Assembly: GCF_000504165.1 (NCBI RefSeq)
Contig: NZ_AYSE01000016.1
Span: 1 to 55,119 of the forward strand
Source of the DNA: Bacillus sp. FJAT-14578
Lineage (GTDB): Bacteria; Bacillota; Bacilli; Bacillales; Bacillaceae_H
Reading direction: 5' to 3'
Length of the DNA: 55,119 nt
Shown: positions 35,458 through 45,998 of the stretch, piece after piece
How positions within the stretch are numbered: the first letter of the stretch is position 1
Layout of the letters: the number at the start of each line of letters is the position of its first letter
Program-made: the position numbers and the translations under genes
The notes under the pieces: model-generated
What the model saw: the letters and a program-made list of their open reading frames with translations, nothing else
Databases searched by the model: none
What the model was told of the DNA's origin: nothing

Positions 35458-37935
35458 ATGCAAAAGACAGAGAGAAACTATGCAGAACCAGTAACAGAAG
35501 TGGTATTTAATAGAACGAAAATGGAATTTTCAAAGTTTTGGAATCAGTTGAATATTAAAGCGGAAAAAGTCCTGTTTGAATGGGGATTATTATTACTTGC
35601 TGTAGGTTTTTTGTTAGGACGAGCCCTCATCTTAGCGAAAATCATGCCTTTTGCTCTTCCTTTCATCGCAACCGTCTATTTGATGAAAAAAGAAAAAACG
35701 GGGGCGGTAGTGTTAGCGGTTTTGGCGGGTGCATTTTCGGTTTCCCTTCAAAACGGAGGATTTGTACTAGCTTCTATCGTCGTGTTTTTGGTATTCAATC
35801 GCTTGAGTGGTATGATCGACATTGATGTTTATAAAAAACTCCCTTTTACTATTTTCTTCACGATGTTGTTTACTAAGCTTAGTATCTTGTACTTATGGAT
35901 GAAACAGTTAACGGGCTATGATGCCTTATTTGTCTCTGTAGAAGCGGGGCTGAGCTTCATCCTCACCATGATTTTTCTCCAGAGTGTTCCCCTTTTATCC
36001 ACTAAAAAAAGCCGACAATCTTTAAAAACAGAAGAAGTCATTTGTTTAATCATTCTTTTGGCGTCTGTCTTGACAGGGACAATAGGATGGCAGTTTTATG
36101 GATTGTCTTTTGAACATGTTTTATCACGTTATTTAGTGTTGTTGTTTGCTTTTGTAGCAGGAGCTACCGTCGGTTCGACAGTTGGAGTCGTTACGGGCTT
36201 AATCTTAAGCCTTGCTAATGTAGCGAGTTTATATGAGATGAGCTTGCTGGCTTTTTCCGGTTTGTTAGGAGGTTTGTTGAAAGATGGCAGACGGCTGGGC
36301 ACTTCCATAGGTCTTCTTATCGGGACATCACTTATTGGATTATACGGAGAAAATAATCAGATTTTATCCATGAATTTATATGAATCAGTCGCTGCTGTTC
36401 TTTTATTCCTTCTAACTCCTGGAAGCTGGATTCAAAAGATAGGAAGACTGATACCGGGGACAAATGAAAGCACGATAGAACAGCAACAGTATTTGCGTAA
36501 GATCCGAGATGTGACTGCCAATAGGGTCGAACAATTTTCTGATGTATTTGATGCATTGTCTAAGAGCTTTTCTCAAAATGGATTGTATGAAGAAGTAAAA
36601 AATGAGACGCGGGATGTGGACTTTTTCCTGAGCAACGTGACGGAGAGAACTTGTCAGCTCTGTTTTAAAAAAGAACAGTGCTGGGCTTATCAGTTTGATA
36701 AAACATATGAGTATATGACGGGAATTATGCATGAAATCGAACAAGGTACAATTCAGCATAATACGAAACTGCTGCGTGATATGGACAAGCATTGTGTAAA
36801 AGCGAAGAAGGTTATTGAAGTGATTGAACAAGAATATACATTTTTTCAAGCTAACCAAAAACTAAAACAGCAAATTAGAGAAAGTAGGAGAATTGTAGCA
36901 GAACAGCTTTCTGGAGTTTCACAAGTCATGCAAAATTTTGCTCAAGAAATCAAACGCGAACGTGAGAATCTCTATATCCAGGAAGAGCAGATTTTAGAAG
37001 TTTTAAAGAACTTTGGTATCGAAATCAATCAAATTGAAATATATAGTTTGGAACAAGGAAATGTTGATATAGATATGTGGACTCCATTTTGCAATGGAAG
37101 AGGGGAATGTGAAAAACTTATTGCTCCGATGCTTTCCGATATCCTAGGTGAAACGATTATGGTCAAACATGAAGAATGTGCCTCTTATCCTCAAGGATAT
37201 TGTCATGTTTCATTTGGATCTACCAAAGCGTACGTAATTGAAACGGGAGTTGCCCATGCGGCAAAAGGCGGGGGATTTGTATCGGGGGACAGCTATGCTA
37301 CCCTTGAATTGAACTCCGGAAAGTACGCGGTAGCCATTAGTGATGGCATGGGGAATGGAGAAAGAGCCCATTATGAAAGTCATGAAACACTGCAACTGCT
37401 TAAGCAGATTTTACAAACAGGAATTGAAGAAACAATTGCCATTAAATCGGTTAACTCTATCCTGTCTCTTCGAACAAACGATGAAATATTTTCTACCTTA
37501 GATTTGGCTATTATTGACTTGCAAGATGCTCATTCGAAATTTTTGAAAATTGGATCAACTCCAAGCTTTGTAAAAAGAGGAAACCAAGTGATTAGAATAC
37601 AGGCGAATAATTTGCCTATGGGAATTATTGAAGATTTTGAAGTGGATGTAGTCAGTGAACAACTCAAGGCAGGGGACTTGCTTATTATGATGACGGATGG
37701 GGTATTTGAAGGTCCGAAACATGTAGAGAATTATGATATGTGGATGAAAAGAAAAATCTCAGAACTTCAGACATCCGATCCGCAGGAAGTGGCAGATTTA
37801 GTGATGGAAGAAGTAATTCGAACACGTTCTGGAATGATTGAAGACGATATGACGGTAGTCGTGGCGAAGGTAGAACATAATATTCCGAAATGGTCATCTA
37901 TCCCCGCTTTCAGTTATAAGAAGAAAGCTTTATAG
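35458..37935 (+). CDS. spoIIE: stage II sporulation protein E, PP2C-type phosphatase
   Basis: An 825-residue membrane serine phosphatase that dephosphorylates SpoIIAA to release sigma-F in the forespore, and also acts at the polar septum with FtsZ. About ten transmembrane helices fill residues 40-315, followed by a regulatory/FtsZ-interacting region (about 320-585) and the PP2C domain (about 590-805). Metal-binding D611 (VSGDSY) and D629 (AISDGMGNG) are intact. The start ATG 35458 follows GGTGGTGAGG; the ATG at 35401 lies inside the promoter spacer. A repeat element abuts the stop codon, and the last residues (YKKKAL) differ from the B. subtilis tail. Confidence 0.96.
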   Translation: MQKTERNYAEPVTEVVFNRTKMEFSKFWNQLNIKAEKVLFEWGLLLLAVGFLLGRALILAKIMPFALPFIATVYLMKKEKTGAVVLAVLAGAFSVSLQNGGFVLASIVVFLVFNRLSGMIDIDVYKKLPFTIFFTMLFTKLSILYLWMKQLTGYDALFVSVEAGLSFILTMIFLQSVPLLSTKKSRQSLKTEEVICLIILLASVLTGTIGWQFYGLSFEHVLSRYLVLLFAFVAGATVGSTVGVVTGLILSLANVASLYEMSLLAFSGLLGGLLKDGRRLGTSIGLLIGTSLIGLYGENNQILSMNLYESVAAVLLFLLTPGSWIQKIGRLIPGTNESTIEQQQYLRKIRDVTANRVEQFSDVFDALSKSFSQNGLYEEVKNETRDVDFFLSNVTERTCQLCFKKEQCWAYQFDKTYEYMTGIMHEIEQGTIQHNTKLLRDMDKHCVKAKKVIEVIEQEYTFFQANQKLKQQIRESRRIVAEQLSGVSQVMQNFAQEIKRERENLYIQEEQILEVLKNFGIEINQIEIYSLEQGNVDIDMWTPFCNGRGECEKLIAPMLSDILGETIMVKHEECASYPQGYCHVSFGSTKAYVIETGVAHAAKGGGFVSGDSYATLELNSGKYAVAISDGMGNGERAHYESHETLQLLKQILQTGIEETIAIKSVNSILSLRTNDEIFSTLDLAIIDLQDAHSKFLKIGSTPSFVKRGNQVIRIQANNLPMGIIEDFEVDVVSEQLKAGDLLIMMTDGVFEGPKHVENYDMWMKRKISELQTSDPQEVADLVMEEVIRTRSGMIEDDMTVVVAKVEHNIPKWSSIPAFSYKKKAL

Positions 37936-38096
37936 AGGATGTTCAAAAAGTCCGGGAAAAATGACCTTCAAATTCCAGCGTCAGCTTGCTTTTCCGTTAC
38001 TCACGTATTAACAGCATACGCTCCGTTACTCAAAGCGGCGCTTCCTTGAACTTCTCGGTTCTTTTTGTCCTCCTTTTTGAACACATACTTAGAGAA
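37934..38096 (+). mobile_element. dispersed TIR repeat, copy 2
   Basis: A 144-bp element (37940-38083) with the same 11-bp terminal inverted repeats as copy 1 and strong similarity over both ends. It lacks about 62 central bases of copy 1. The left flank AGAGG, shared with copy 1, supplies the AG of the spoIIE TAG stop. Flanking direct repeats are not perfect here (TATAGAGG versus TAGAGAAG). Confidence 0.75.
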
Positions 38097-38176
38097 GAAA
38101 TGTCCCCTTCTAAAAGGTATATTTTCTAGATGGAGCGTCAAAGATGGTAATAATGCTACACTAGGAGGGGACTAGA

Positions 38177-38914
38177 GTGAAAAAAGGAACCATCAAGCAA
38201 ATGCTGGTCATTACAGATGGTGGCTCGAACACTGGGGAAGATCCCGTTGCGATGGCCGCTTTGGCGAGAGAACAAGGGATAACGGTCAACGTCATTGGGG
38301 TCATCGAGGAAAACGTTATTGACGAGCAGAGTATGAAAGAGATTGAAGGGATTGCCATGTCAGGCGGAGGTGTTAGTCAAATCGTTTATGCGCAAGAACT
38401 TTCACAGACCGTCCAAATGGTGACAAGACAGGCAATGACTCAAACTTTACAAGGGGTAGTCAATAAGGAGCTTCAACAAATATTGGGATCGCGTGTACAA
38501 ATGGAAGACTTGCCTCCTGAAAAAAGAGGAGAAGTCATGGAAGTTGTGGATGAATTAAGTGAAACAGTAGACTTAGAAGTGTTGGTTTTAGTGGATATGA
38601 GTGCGAGTATGAAGAATAAACTTCCGACAGTTAAAGAGGCTTTATTAGATTTATCACTAAGCTTAAATGCAAGAATAGGAGATAACATGTTCTCCATTTT
38701 CTTATTTCCAGGGAAAAAGAAAGAGGTAGAAAAACTTCTGGATTGGACCCCGAAATTAGAATCTATGTCTACCATCTTTCCCAAATTAACGGCAGGTGGC
38801 ATTACACCTACTGGTCCGGCTATACGCGAAGCCTTGCATTATTTTAAGCAAAAACGCTCGTTAAGGAGTTTGTTGAGCCGTGATGAACGATCGATTGAAG
38901 AATCAGGTATGTAA
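38177..38914 (+). CDS. yabS: VWA-domain protein YabS
   Basis: A 245-residue protein with a von Willebrand A-like fold; the second half carries the MIDAS-type DMSAS (LVLVDMSASMKNKL, near residue 138), and the first half opens with MLVITDGGSNTGEDP. Its biochemical function is not known. In B. subtilis yabS lies next to yabT and downstream of spoIIE, as here, suggesting a sporulation or DNA-related link. The start is GTG 38177 after AGGAGGGG. Its end overlaps the start of yabT by 35 bp. Confidence 0.92.
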   Translation: MKKGTIKQMLVITDGGSNTGEDPVAMAALAREQGITVNVIGVIEENVIDEQSMKEIEGIAMSGGGVSQIVYAQELSQTVQMVTRQAMTQTLQGVVNKELQQILGSRVQMEDLPPEKRGEVMEVVDELSETVDLEVLVLVDMSASMKNKLPTVKEALLDLSLSLNARIGDNMFSIFLFPGKKKEVEKLLDWTPKLESMSTIFPKLTAGGITPTGPAIREALHYFKQKRSLRSLLSRDERSIEESGM

Positions 38915-39860
38915 TCTGCCTTCTGGTACGTTGATTAAAGGGAAATGGCATCAATCAGTTTACCGACTTGTAAAAAAACTGGGAACGGGTGCTACAGGTG
39001 TCGTATATTTGGCTGAATATTCGAGAGAATTAGTGGCTCTCAAAATTAGTTTTAATAATATGTCCGTTACGTCGGAAGTGAATGTACTTAGACATTTTTC
39101 TAAGGTCCATGGAAAAGTCCTTGGGCCTTCTTTGCTAGATGTCGATGACTGGGACAGTCAATTAAACAGCGGCCCCCTTTCTTTTTATGTGATGGAATAT
39201 TTAAAGGGTGAGCCCTTTTTAGATTTTATCAAAAAGCGAGGATCTGAATGGACGGGTATTTTGATTGTACAATTATTAAATGATCTTCAACATCTTCATG
39301 AAGCTGGTTGGGTGTTTGGGGATTTAAAACCAGAAAATATCATTGTAACGACGGCTCCTGTTAAGGTGAGGTGGTTAGATGTAGGCGGAACGACTTTGGT
39401 CGGAAGATCTGTCAAAGAATTTACTGACTTTTATGATCGGGGGCATTGGGGTCTTGGGACGAGAAAGGCAGAACCTTCCTATGATTTATTTGCTGCCGCT
39501 ATGATCATGATCAATGCCGCATACCCGAAACGTTTTGCAAGACAAGAAAAGAGCCTTCTCCAATTGAAACAGTTGATTGAGGAAAACTCTATGTTGCGTC
39601 CATACCGCCATTGTTTAATCAAAGCCCTTACCGGTAAATACGAACACGCTTCCCAAATGAGAGCGGACTTGTTGAAGCAGCTGAGCGGCGAACCTGCACA
39701 GGGAACTGACGTAACATTGAAAACCACAAAAAGTAAAAAGAAAATCCAGAGCCGAACGGCAAAACGAAGAAAAAAGAAATATCACTTGCTAGAGACAGTT
39801 TTGTTATTCCTATCTTTAATGGTAGCATATGCCATGTATGTTCTAATTCAAACATGGTAA
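38880..39860 (+). CDS. yabT: membrane-anchored Ser/Thr protein kinase YabT
   Basis: A 326-residue Hanks-type kinase. The glycine loop LGTGATGVVYLAEY (near 35-48), the lysine in ALKISF, the catalytic FGDLKPEN (D148; the usual HRD is FGD) and the metal-binding DVG in place of DFG are visible. A short basic stretch (KSKKKIQSRTAKRRKKK) and one C-terminal transmembrane helix (about 303-325) follow. B. subtilis YabT is activated by DNA and phosphorylates RecA during sporulation; the basic stretch would suit DNA contact. The start is GTG 38880 (or ATG 38883), with AAGGAG inside yabS. Confidence 0.92.
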   Translation: MMNDRLKNQVCNLPSGTLIKGKWHQSVYRLVKKLGTGATGVVYLAEYSRELVALKISFNNMSVTSEVNVLRHFSKVHGKVLGPSLLDVDDWDSQLNSGPLSFYVMEYLKGEPFLDFIKKRGSEWTGILIVQLLNDLQHLHEAGWVFGDLKPENIIVTTAPVKVRWLDVGGTTLVGRSVKEFTDFYDRGHWGLGTRKAEPSYDLFAAAMIMINAAYPKRFARQEKSLLQLKQLIEENSMLRPYRHCLIKALTGKYEHASQMRADLLKQLSGEPAQGTDVTLKTTKSKKKIQSRTAKRRKKKYHLLETVLLFLSLMVAYAMYVLIQTW

Positions 39861-39966
39861 AAACTTATGGAGAAAATGTGAAACTTTTTCCTGTTTTTTT
39901 CGTATATACAAAATTAATGATACATTTAACCTATCATTTATTTTTGGTAAGGGCTGATTTTGTTTT

Positions 39967-41346
39967 ATGGAACAACAAGTTGAAGAGTTTATCAAAAGGC
40001 ATTCATTGCTGGAACCTGGAAAAAAGGTGGTGGTAGGAGTTTCAGGCGGTCCTGATTCTTTAGCCCTTCTGCATCTTTTATGGACTATGAGAGAGGAAAA
40101 AGGCATCTCCATTATTGCAGCTCACCTTGATCATATGTTTAGGGGAGAGGAATCGGAGGAAGATATGAAGTATGTAGTGGACTTCTGCCAGAAACGAGGG
40201 ATTGCATGTGAAGCCGCTCAAATAAATGTTTCCTTATATCAGCAAGAAAAGGGAATAGGGGCCCAAGTTGCCGCTCGAGAGTGTCGCTATCAATTTTTCG
40301 CAGACGTGATGGAAAAGGTCGGAGCATCCTATCTGGCCCTTGCTCACCATGGAGACGATCAAATTGAAACGATTTTGATGAGGCTGGTGCGGGGCAGTAC
40401 GATGACCGGGTATGCGGGTATTCGAGCAAAGCGCCCCTTTGGCGGAGGGTTCATCATTCGTCCTTTCTTATCGGTAGATAAAGAACAAATCCTTGCTTAC
40501 TGCCAACACCATGACTTGAAGCCGAGAATGGATCAGAGTAATGAGAAAGAAGTCTATACAAGAAACAGATTTCGCCGTCATGTTTTATCTTTTTTGAAGG
40601 AAGAGAACGCACAAACCCATAAACAATTTCAATCTTATAGTGAAAAATTGTTAGAAGATGCACAATACTTGGAGGAATTAACGGTCCAAGCAATGAATAA
40701 AGTAATGAAAAGGGAAAAAGAAGAAATCATCCTCAAGAGAGAGGAATTTCTTCAAGTGCGTAAACCTTTACAAAGGAGAGGGATTCAACTAATATTAAAC
40801 TATCTTTATAAGGAAATTCCTCCATCTCTTTCCTCGGTTCATGTTGACAACCTTTTGACCTTTCTTGAAAGGGAACAACCATCCGGTGTACTTCACTTCC
40901 CTGGTGGCTTAAAAGTTGTTCGTTCATATAATGATTGTTTGTTTACATTCCGAAGGCAGGAATCTTCACCTTATACATATCCACTGAAGATCCCTGGATG
41001 TGTGAGTCTGCCGGAAGGTCGTCAAATCGTATGTGAAATACATAACCAACTTTCTGTAGAAGCAGGAGGAAATGATAGTTTGGTGTTAGATGCATGTGAG
41101 CTGACCCTGCCTTTAGTCGTTCGTACAAGAAAAAACGGCGATAAAATAACAGTTAAGGGGATGAAGGGGACGAAAAAAGTAAAGGATATTTTTATTGATG
41201 AAAAAATACCTTTAGCCAAACGGGATACTTGGCCTATCATCGAAGATGGTTCTGGTCGTATTTTATGGTTACCTGGATTGAAAAAATCAGCTTATGAATC
41301 GAAAGCCACACATGATGGAAAGTATGTTATTTTATACTATAAGTAG
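39967..41346 (+). CDS. tilS: tRNA(Ile)-lysidine synthetase
   Basis: A 459-residue PP-loop ATPase that converts C34 of tRNA-Ile(CAU) to lysidine, switching its identity from Met to Ile; essential. The SGGPDS loop is at residues 26-31; the HHGDDQIET motif and the C-terminal TilS domains (RTRKNGDKI, PLAKRDTWPI) follow. Start ATG 39967 has only a weak AAGGG upstream. It precedes hpt by 29 bp. In several Bacillus species tilS and hpt cooperate in regulating ftsH; that is not testable here. Confidence 0.95.
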   Translation: MEQQVEEFIKRHSLLEPGKKVVVGVSGGPDSLALLHLLWTMREEKGISIIAAHLDHMFRGEESEEDMKYVVDFCQKRGIACEAAQINVSLYQQEKGIGAQVAARECRYQFFADVMEKVGASYLALAHHGDDQIETILMRLVRGSTMTGYAGIRAKRPFGGGFIIRPFLSVDKEQILAYCQHHDLKPRMDQSNEKEVYTRNRFRRHVLSFLKEENAQTHKQFQSYSEKLLEDAQYLEELTVQAMNKVMKREKEEIILKREEFLQVRKPLQRRGIQLILNYLYKEIPPSLSSVHVDNLLTFLEREQPSGVLHFPGGLKVVRSYNDCLFTFRRQESSPYTYPLKIPGCVSLPEGRQIVCEIHNQLSVEAGGNDSLVLDACELTLPLVVRTRKNGDKITVKGMKGTKKVKDIFIDEKIPLAKRDTWPIIEDGSGRILWLPGLKKSAYESKATHDGKYVILYYK

Positions 41347-41375
41347 TGAAGAACTTCTAGGAGGCAAGTGGGCAA

Positions 41376-41915
41376 ATGAATCAAGATATTCAAGAAATTT
41401 TGATTACCGAAGAAGAAATACAAGAGAAAGTGAAAGATCTGGGCAAACTGTTAACAGAGGAATACAATGATAAATTCCCTTTAGTTATCGGTGTTTTAAA
41501 AGGTGCTATGCCTTTTATGTCAGATCTAGTCAAGCGCATTGATACATATTTGGAAATGGATTTTATGGATGTATCAAGTTATGGTCATTCGACCGTATCT
41601 TCTGGGGAAGTGAAAATCATCAAGGATTTAAACACTTCTGTAGAGGGAAGAGATTTACTGATCATGGAGGATATCATTGACAGCGGGTTAACGCTCAGCT
41701 ACTTAGTGGAATTGTTCAAACATCGCAAAGCAAATTCAATCAAAATTGTCACTCTTTTAGACAAACCAACTGGTCGAAAAGCGAAAATTGAAGCGGATTA
41801 TGTCGGCTTTAATGTTCCAGATGCATTTGTAGTGGGTTATGGATTGGATTACCAAGAGAAATACCGTAATTTACCTTATATTGGCGTATTAAAACCGGAA
41901 GTATACAGCAACTAA
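41376..41915 (+). CDS. hpt: hypoxanthine-guanine phosphoribosyltransferase
   Basis: A 179-residue purine salvage enzyme converting hypoxanthine or guanine plus PRPP to IMP or GMP. The PRPP-binding motif [17 protein letters not shown] (about 96-112) and the flexible-loop [10 protein letters not shown] (near 66) are conserved. Start ATG 41376 with AGGAGG upstream. It lies in the usual tilS-hpt-ftsH order, with a separate promoter candidate before ftsH. Confidence 0.96.
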   Translation: MNQDIQEILITEEEIQEKVKDLGKLLTEEYNDKFPLVIGVLKGAMPFMSDLVKRIDTYLEMDFMDVSSYGHSTVSSGEVKIIKDLNTSVEGRDLLIMEDIIDSGLTLSYLVELFKHRKANSIKIVTLLDKPTGRKAKIEADYVGFNVPDAFVVGYGLDYQEKYRNLPYIGVLKPEVYSN

Positions 41916-41945
41916 AGGCAGTTATTTTTATAGCCTCAGCCAAAT

Positions 41946-41973
41946 TTGTTGTATAGGATAAATTCTCTATGAT
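41946..41973 (+). promoter_or_regulatory. sigma-A promoter candidate of ftsH
   Basis: TTGTTG (41946-41951), 16 bp, TATGAT (41968-41973). The -35 is poor. Confidence 0.4.
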
Positions 41974-42014
41974 ACTATTTAAGATAGTTTGTTTACTATG
42001 GGAGGAGGTAAGGG

Positions 42015-43940
42015 ATGAATCGCATCTTCCGTAATACCATATTTTACTTGCTTATTTTCTTAGTAATCATTGGTGTAGTTAGCTTTTTCAGTGGTTCAAA
42101 CCAACAAACTGAACCAATGAGTTACGATACATTCATTAGTCATCTTGAAAAAGGTGATGTAGAGTCCCTCTCCATGAAGCCGGAGCGGGGAGTCTTTGAA
42201 GTACGTGGTAAGCTTAAATCCTATGATGAAGATAAGCAATTTTTAACGTACATCACAAATGGCGATCAAGCGTTAGAGCGTATTGATGCAGCTGCTCAGA
42301 GTTCTAAAGTTGAGATCATGCCTGCTGAAGAAACAAGCGGCTGGGTGACGTTCTTTACATCCATCATTCCGTTTGTCATTATCTTTATTTTATTCTTCTT
42401 CTTGCTAAATCAAGCGCAAGGCGGCGGTAGTCGAGTGATGAACTTCGGAAAAAGCAAAGCGAAGCTCTATACCGAAGAGAAAAAGAAAGTGAAATTTAAA
42501 GATGTGGCTGGTGCCGATGAAGAAAAGCAAGAATTAGTCGAAGTGGTAGAGTTTTTGAAAGACCCTCGCAAGTTTGCTGAATTAGGTGCTCGTATTCCCA
42601 AAGGGGTTTTGCTTGTAGGCCCTCCTGGAACAGGTAAAACTTTATTAGCAAGAGCTGTAGCGGGTGAAGCTGGTGTTCCGTTTTTCTCCATCAGCGGTTC
42701 TGACTTCGTAGAAATGTTTGTCGGTGTCGGTGCTTCACGTGTTCGTGATTTGTTTGAAAATGCCAAGAAAAATGCACCTTGTATTATTTTCATTGACGAG
42801 ATTGATGCTGTTGGACGTCAACGTGGTGCAGGTTTAGGCGGCGGTCACGATGAGCGTGAACAAACGCTTAACCAATTGCTTGTTGAAATGGATGGATTTG
42901 GTGCAAACGAAGGAATTATTATCGTAGCAGCCACAAACCGTCCGGATATTCTTGATCCGGCGTTATTGCGTCCGGGTCGATTTGACCGCCAAATCACAGT
43001 GGATCGTCCAGATGTAAACGGACGTGAGGCGGTATTGAAAGTACATGCTCGAAACAAGCCTTTAGATCAATATGTTGATTTAAAAGCTATTGCGATGCGT
43101 ACACCAGGTTTTTCAGGAGCTGATTTAGAAAACCTGCTAAATGAAGCTGCACTAGTAGCTGCAAGACAAGATAAAAAGAAAATAGATATGACAGATATTG
43201 ATGAGGCGACTGATCGCGTCATTGCAGGTCCAGCAAAGAAAAGTCGCGTCATCTCCAAAAAAGAACGAAATATTGTTGCTTATCATGAAGCAGGACATAC
43301 CATTATTGGTGTCGTCTTAGATGAAGCGGATATGGTACACAAAGTAACCATCGTCCCACGTGGCCAAGCAGGTGGATATGCTGTCATGTTACCGAAAGAA
43401 GATCGTTACTTTATGACAAAGCCTGAGCTTCTCGACAAAATTACAGGCTTGCTCGGCGGCCGTGTTGCTGAAGAGATTGTCTTTGGAGAAGTAAGTACGG
43501 GAGCTCACAATGACTTCCAACGTGCGACAAGCATTGCACGCCGTATGATAACAGAATACGGAATGAGTGATAAGCTCGGGCCGATGCAGTTTGGTCAGGC
43601 TCAAGGCCAAGTCTTCTTAGGCCGTGATCTTCATAACGAGCAAAACTACAGTGATGCTATTGCTCATGAAATTGATATGGAAATGCAGCGTTTCATTAAA
43701 GATTGTTATGAGCGCGCAAGACAAATTCTGACTGAAAATCGTGATAAGCTTGAATTGGTTGCTCAAACGCTTTTAAAAGTAGAAACTTTAGATGCAGCGC
43801 AAATTAAGCATTTAGTGGAGCAGGGCAAACTTCCGGAAAGACCTGTAGAATTAGAAGCTGGAGAATCATCAGAAGATGTAAAAGTCAACATTCAGTCAAA
43901 AAAGGATGAGTCAGATAACAACGGTGAATTGAAGAGTTAA
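42015..43940 (+). CDS. ftsH: ATP-dependent zinc metalloprotease FtsH
   Basis: A 641-residue membrane AAA+ protease that degrades membrane and regulatory proteins (Spo0E among them in B. subtilis). Two transmembrane helices (about 5-23 and 111-131) flank an extracellular domain. Walker A GPPGTGKT is at 202-209, Walker [12 protein letters not shown] follows, with the pore loop [12 protein letters not shown]. The zinc site HEAGH starts at H424. Start ATG 42015 after GGGAGGAGG. It ends in a charged tail and a strong terminator. Confidence 0.97.
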   Translation: MNRIFRNTIFYLLIFLVIIGVVSFFSGSNQQTEPMSYDTFISHLEKGDVESLSMKPERGVFEVRGKLKSYDEDKQFLTYITNGDQALERIDAAAQSSKVEIMPAEETSGWVTFFTSIIPFVIIFILFFFLLNQAQGGGSRVMNFGKSKAKLYTEEKKKVKFKDVAGADEEKQELVEVVEFLKDPRKFAELGARIPKGVLLVGPPGTGKTLLARAVAGEAGVPFFSISGSDFVEMFVGVGASRVRDLFENAKKNAPCIIFIDEIDAVGRQRGAGLGGGHDEREQTLNQLLVEMDGFGANEGIIIVAATNRPDILDPALLRPGRFDRQITVDRPDVNGREAVLKVHARNKPLDQYVDLKAIAMRTPGFSGADLENLLNEAALVAARQDKKKIDMTDIDEATDRVIAGPAKKSRVISKKERNIVAYHEAGHTIIGVVLDEADMVHKVTIVPRGQAGGYAVMLPKEDRYFMTKPELLDKITGLLGGRVAEEIVFGEVSTGAHNDFQRATSIARRMITEYGMSDKLGPMQFGQAQGQVFLGRDLHNEQNYSDAIAHEIDMEMQRFIKDCYERARQILTENRDKLELVAQTLLKVETLDAAQIKHLVEQGKLPERPVELEAGESSEDVKVNIQSKKDESDNNGELKS

Positions 43941-43988
43941 GATGTTTTCTATTCAGACTGTTAGCTTTCACATTTTAATAATTCAAAA

Positions 43989-44036
43989 ACGCTCTTTATC
44001 TCTCTTGTTTTGTGAGATAGGGAGCGTTTTTTTGTA
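43989..44036 (+). terminator. terminator after ftsH
   Basis: AAACGCTC pairs with GAGCGTTT, and an inner ATCTC with GAGAT, followed by seven T. Confidence 0.85.
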
Positions 44037-44144
44037 CAATGATTTAAATGTTGGAAAACCATTGTAAGGTATGGGCGTGCTTTCAGTAGTTATGATATGA
44101 TGGTGGCAGTATAAATACTGAATATAGATAAAGTGGTGATTAGA

Positions 44145-44918
44145 TTGATTTTTGTATTAGACGTGGGAAATACAAATACGGTTCTAGGTGTATATGAAGG
44201 GGAAGAATTAAAGTATCATTGGCGTGTGGAAACGAGTCGGAATAAAACGGAAGATGAATATGGCATGGTTGTCAAAGCTTTGTTTGAGCATGTTGGTTTA
44301 TCTTTTCGTGATATAAGTGGTATTATTATTTCCTCTGTTGTGCCGCCAATTATGTTTTCGTTAGAACGGATGTGCCAAAAATATTTTCATTTAAAACCTT
44401 TGATTGTAGGACCTGGAATCAAAACAGGTCTAAATATTAAGTATGAAAATCCGCGTGAAGTGGGAGCTGACCGTATTGTAAATGCGGTTGCAGGTATCCA
44501 TTTGTATGGGAGTCCTTTAATTATTGTGGATTTCGGTACGGCCACGACCTACTGTTATATTGATGAAGATAAACAGTATATGGGAGGCGCGATTGCACCG
44601 GGTATTACTATTTCCACGGAGGCCTTATATTCACGCGCAGCAAAGCTGCCGCGAATCGAGATTGCAAGACCAAATGATATTGTAGGGAAAAATACGGTTA
44701 CTGCGATGCAGGCAGGGATTGTGTATGGTTATGTAGGACAAGTCGAAGGAATTGTTTCGCGGATGAAAGCTCAATCTAAAGTTGAACCGAAAGTGATTGC
44801 CACAGGAGGTTTAGCTACATTGGTCGCAAAGGAATCGGGCATTATTGATGTAGTAGATCCGTTTTTAACATTAAAGGGCCTGCAGCTAATTTATACAAAG
44901 AACGTAGAACAGGTATAA
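44145..44918 (+). CDS. coaX: type III pantothenate kinase
   Basis: A 257-residue CoaX enzyme that phosphorylates pantothenate, the first step to coenzyme A. The ASKHA-fold motifs [13 protein letters not shown] (N-terminal phosphate-binding), [11 protein letters not shown] (near 100) and [12 protein letters not shown] (near 127) are present. The start is TTG 44145, 5 bases after GTGGTGA, giving the family's opening M-I-F-V-L-D-V-G; the GTG at 44133 lies inside that site. hslO follows. Confidence 0.94.
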   Translation: MIFVLDVGNTNTVLGVYEGEELKYHWRVETSRNKTEDEYGMVVKALFEHVGLSFRDISGIIISSVVPPIMFSLERMCQKYFHLKPLIVGPGIKTGLNIKYENPREVGADRIVNAVAGIHLYGSPLIIVDFGTATTYCYIDEDKQYMGGAIAPGITISTEALYSRAAKLPRIEIARPNDIVGKNTVTAMQAGIVYGYVGQVEGIVSRMKAQSKVEPKVIATGGLATLVAKESGIIDVVDPFLTLKGLQLIYTKNVEQV

Positions 44919-44986
44919 GGGATGCCGAAGGACGATTGAATTGCTCCTTTATCATTCCTGAAGAACTTGAGAAAGGTGTGCATTCA

Positions 44987-45865
44987 ATGAGTGACTATCT
45001 TGTAAAAGCACTGGCTTTTGACGGTCAAGTGCGTGCGTACGCATCAACAACAACCGAAACAGTGAGAGAGGCACAAACACGTCATTATACATGGCCGACA
45101 GCTTCTGCTGCTCTTGGGAGAACAATGACAGCGGGTGTGATGATGGGTGCAATGCTAAAAGGAGACAGTAAACTAACAATCAAAGTAGAAGGCGGCGGAC
45201 CTATTGGACTCATTCTTGTAGATAGTAATGCCAAAGGGCAGGTGAGAGGTTATGTAACAAATCCTCAAACTCACTTTGATTTAAATGAGCAAGGCAAATT
45301 AGATGTAAGAAAAGCTGTAGGGACGACAGGAAGTTTGAGTGTCGTAAAGGATTTAGGGCTGAGAGAAAACTTTACAGGACAAGTTCCGATTGTTTCTGGT
45401 GAGCTTGGAGAAGATTTCACCTATTATTTTGCTTCTTCTGAACAGACTCCTTCGTCAGTGGGAGTTGGAGTGCTTGTAAATCCAGATAACTCTATTCTGG
45501 CAGCGGGCGGCTTTATTATTCAGTTGATGCCGGGAATCGAAGAAGACAAAATTACAATCATTGAAGAGCGTTTAGGAAAAATTCCTCCTATTTCTCGACT
45601 CATTCAACAAGGGCTTTCCCCAGAAGAAATTTTAACTCAATTGCTGGGCGAGGAAAACGTTAAAATTCTTGAAAAAATGCCGGTAGAATTTCGATGTCAG
45701 TGTTCAAAAGAGCGTATTGGAAATGCCATTGTCAGCTTAGGAAAAGAAGAGATTCAGGCGATGATCGAGGAAGATGGAAAAGCAGAGGCTCAATGCCATT
45801 TCTGTAATGAAAAATATGTATTTTCTAAGAAAGAACTAGAACAACTGCAGGAAAGTGCGCAATAA
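44987..45865 (+). CDS. hslO: redox-regulated chaperone Hsp33
   Basis: A 292-residue holdase chaperone activated by oxidation. The four zinc cysteines that form disulphides on oxidative stress are present near the C-terminus: CQC (RCQCSKERI, near 237) and CHFC (near 269). The N-terminal [21 protein letters not shown] and [14 protein letters not shown] blocks fit the family. Start ATG 44987 after GAAAGGTG. In B. subtilis yacD (a PrsA-like isomerase) follows; here cysK follows a terminator. Confidence 0.95.
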   Translation: MSDYLVKALAFDGQVRAYASTTTETVREAQTRHYTWPTASAALGRTMTAGVMMGAMLKGDSKLTIKVEGGGPIGLILVDSNAKGQVRGYVTNPQTHFDLNEQGKLDVRKAVGTTGSLSVVKDLGLRENFTGQVPIVSGELGEDFTYYFASSEQTPSSVGVGVLVNPDNSILAAGGFIIQLMPGIEEDKITIIEERLGKIPPISRLIQQGLSPEEILTQLLGEENVKILEKMPVEFRCQCSKERIGNAIVSLGKEEIQAMIEEDGKAEAQCHFCNEKYVFSKKELEQLQESAQ

Positions 45866-45874
45866 AATTGAAAA

Positions 45875-45912
45875 ATAATAAGGGTGCAGAATTGTACTCT
45901 TATTATTTTTTT
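45875..45912 (+). terminator. terminator after hslO
   Basis: AATAATAAG pairs with CTTATTATT, with further inner pairs, followed by eight T. Confidence 0.85.
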
Positions 45913-45926
45913 TATAGGTAAAAAGA

Positions 45927-45955
45927 TTGACAATTTGGAAAATGCCTGTTAAATT
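45927..45955 (+). promoter_or_regulatory. sigma-A promoter of cysK
   Basis: TTGACA (45927-45932), 17 bp, TAAATT (45950-45955). Confidence 0.7.
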
Positions 45956-45960
45956 GTTAT

Positions 45961-45986
45961 TAAATCCAATAAACTTAGTCGGGATT
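45961..45986 (+). promoter_or_regulatory. dyad downstream of the cysK promoter, possible CymR site
   Basis: TAAATCC (45961-45967) and GGGATTA (45980-45986) form an imperfect dyad right after the inferred transcription start. B. subtilis cysK is repressed by CymR at this kind of position. The match to the CymR consensus is incomplete, so the assignment is tentative. Confidence 0.3.
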
Positions 45987-45998
45987 AGGAGTGGTTGT

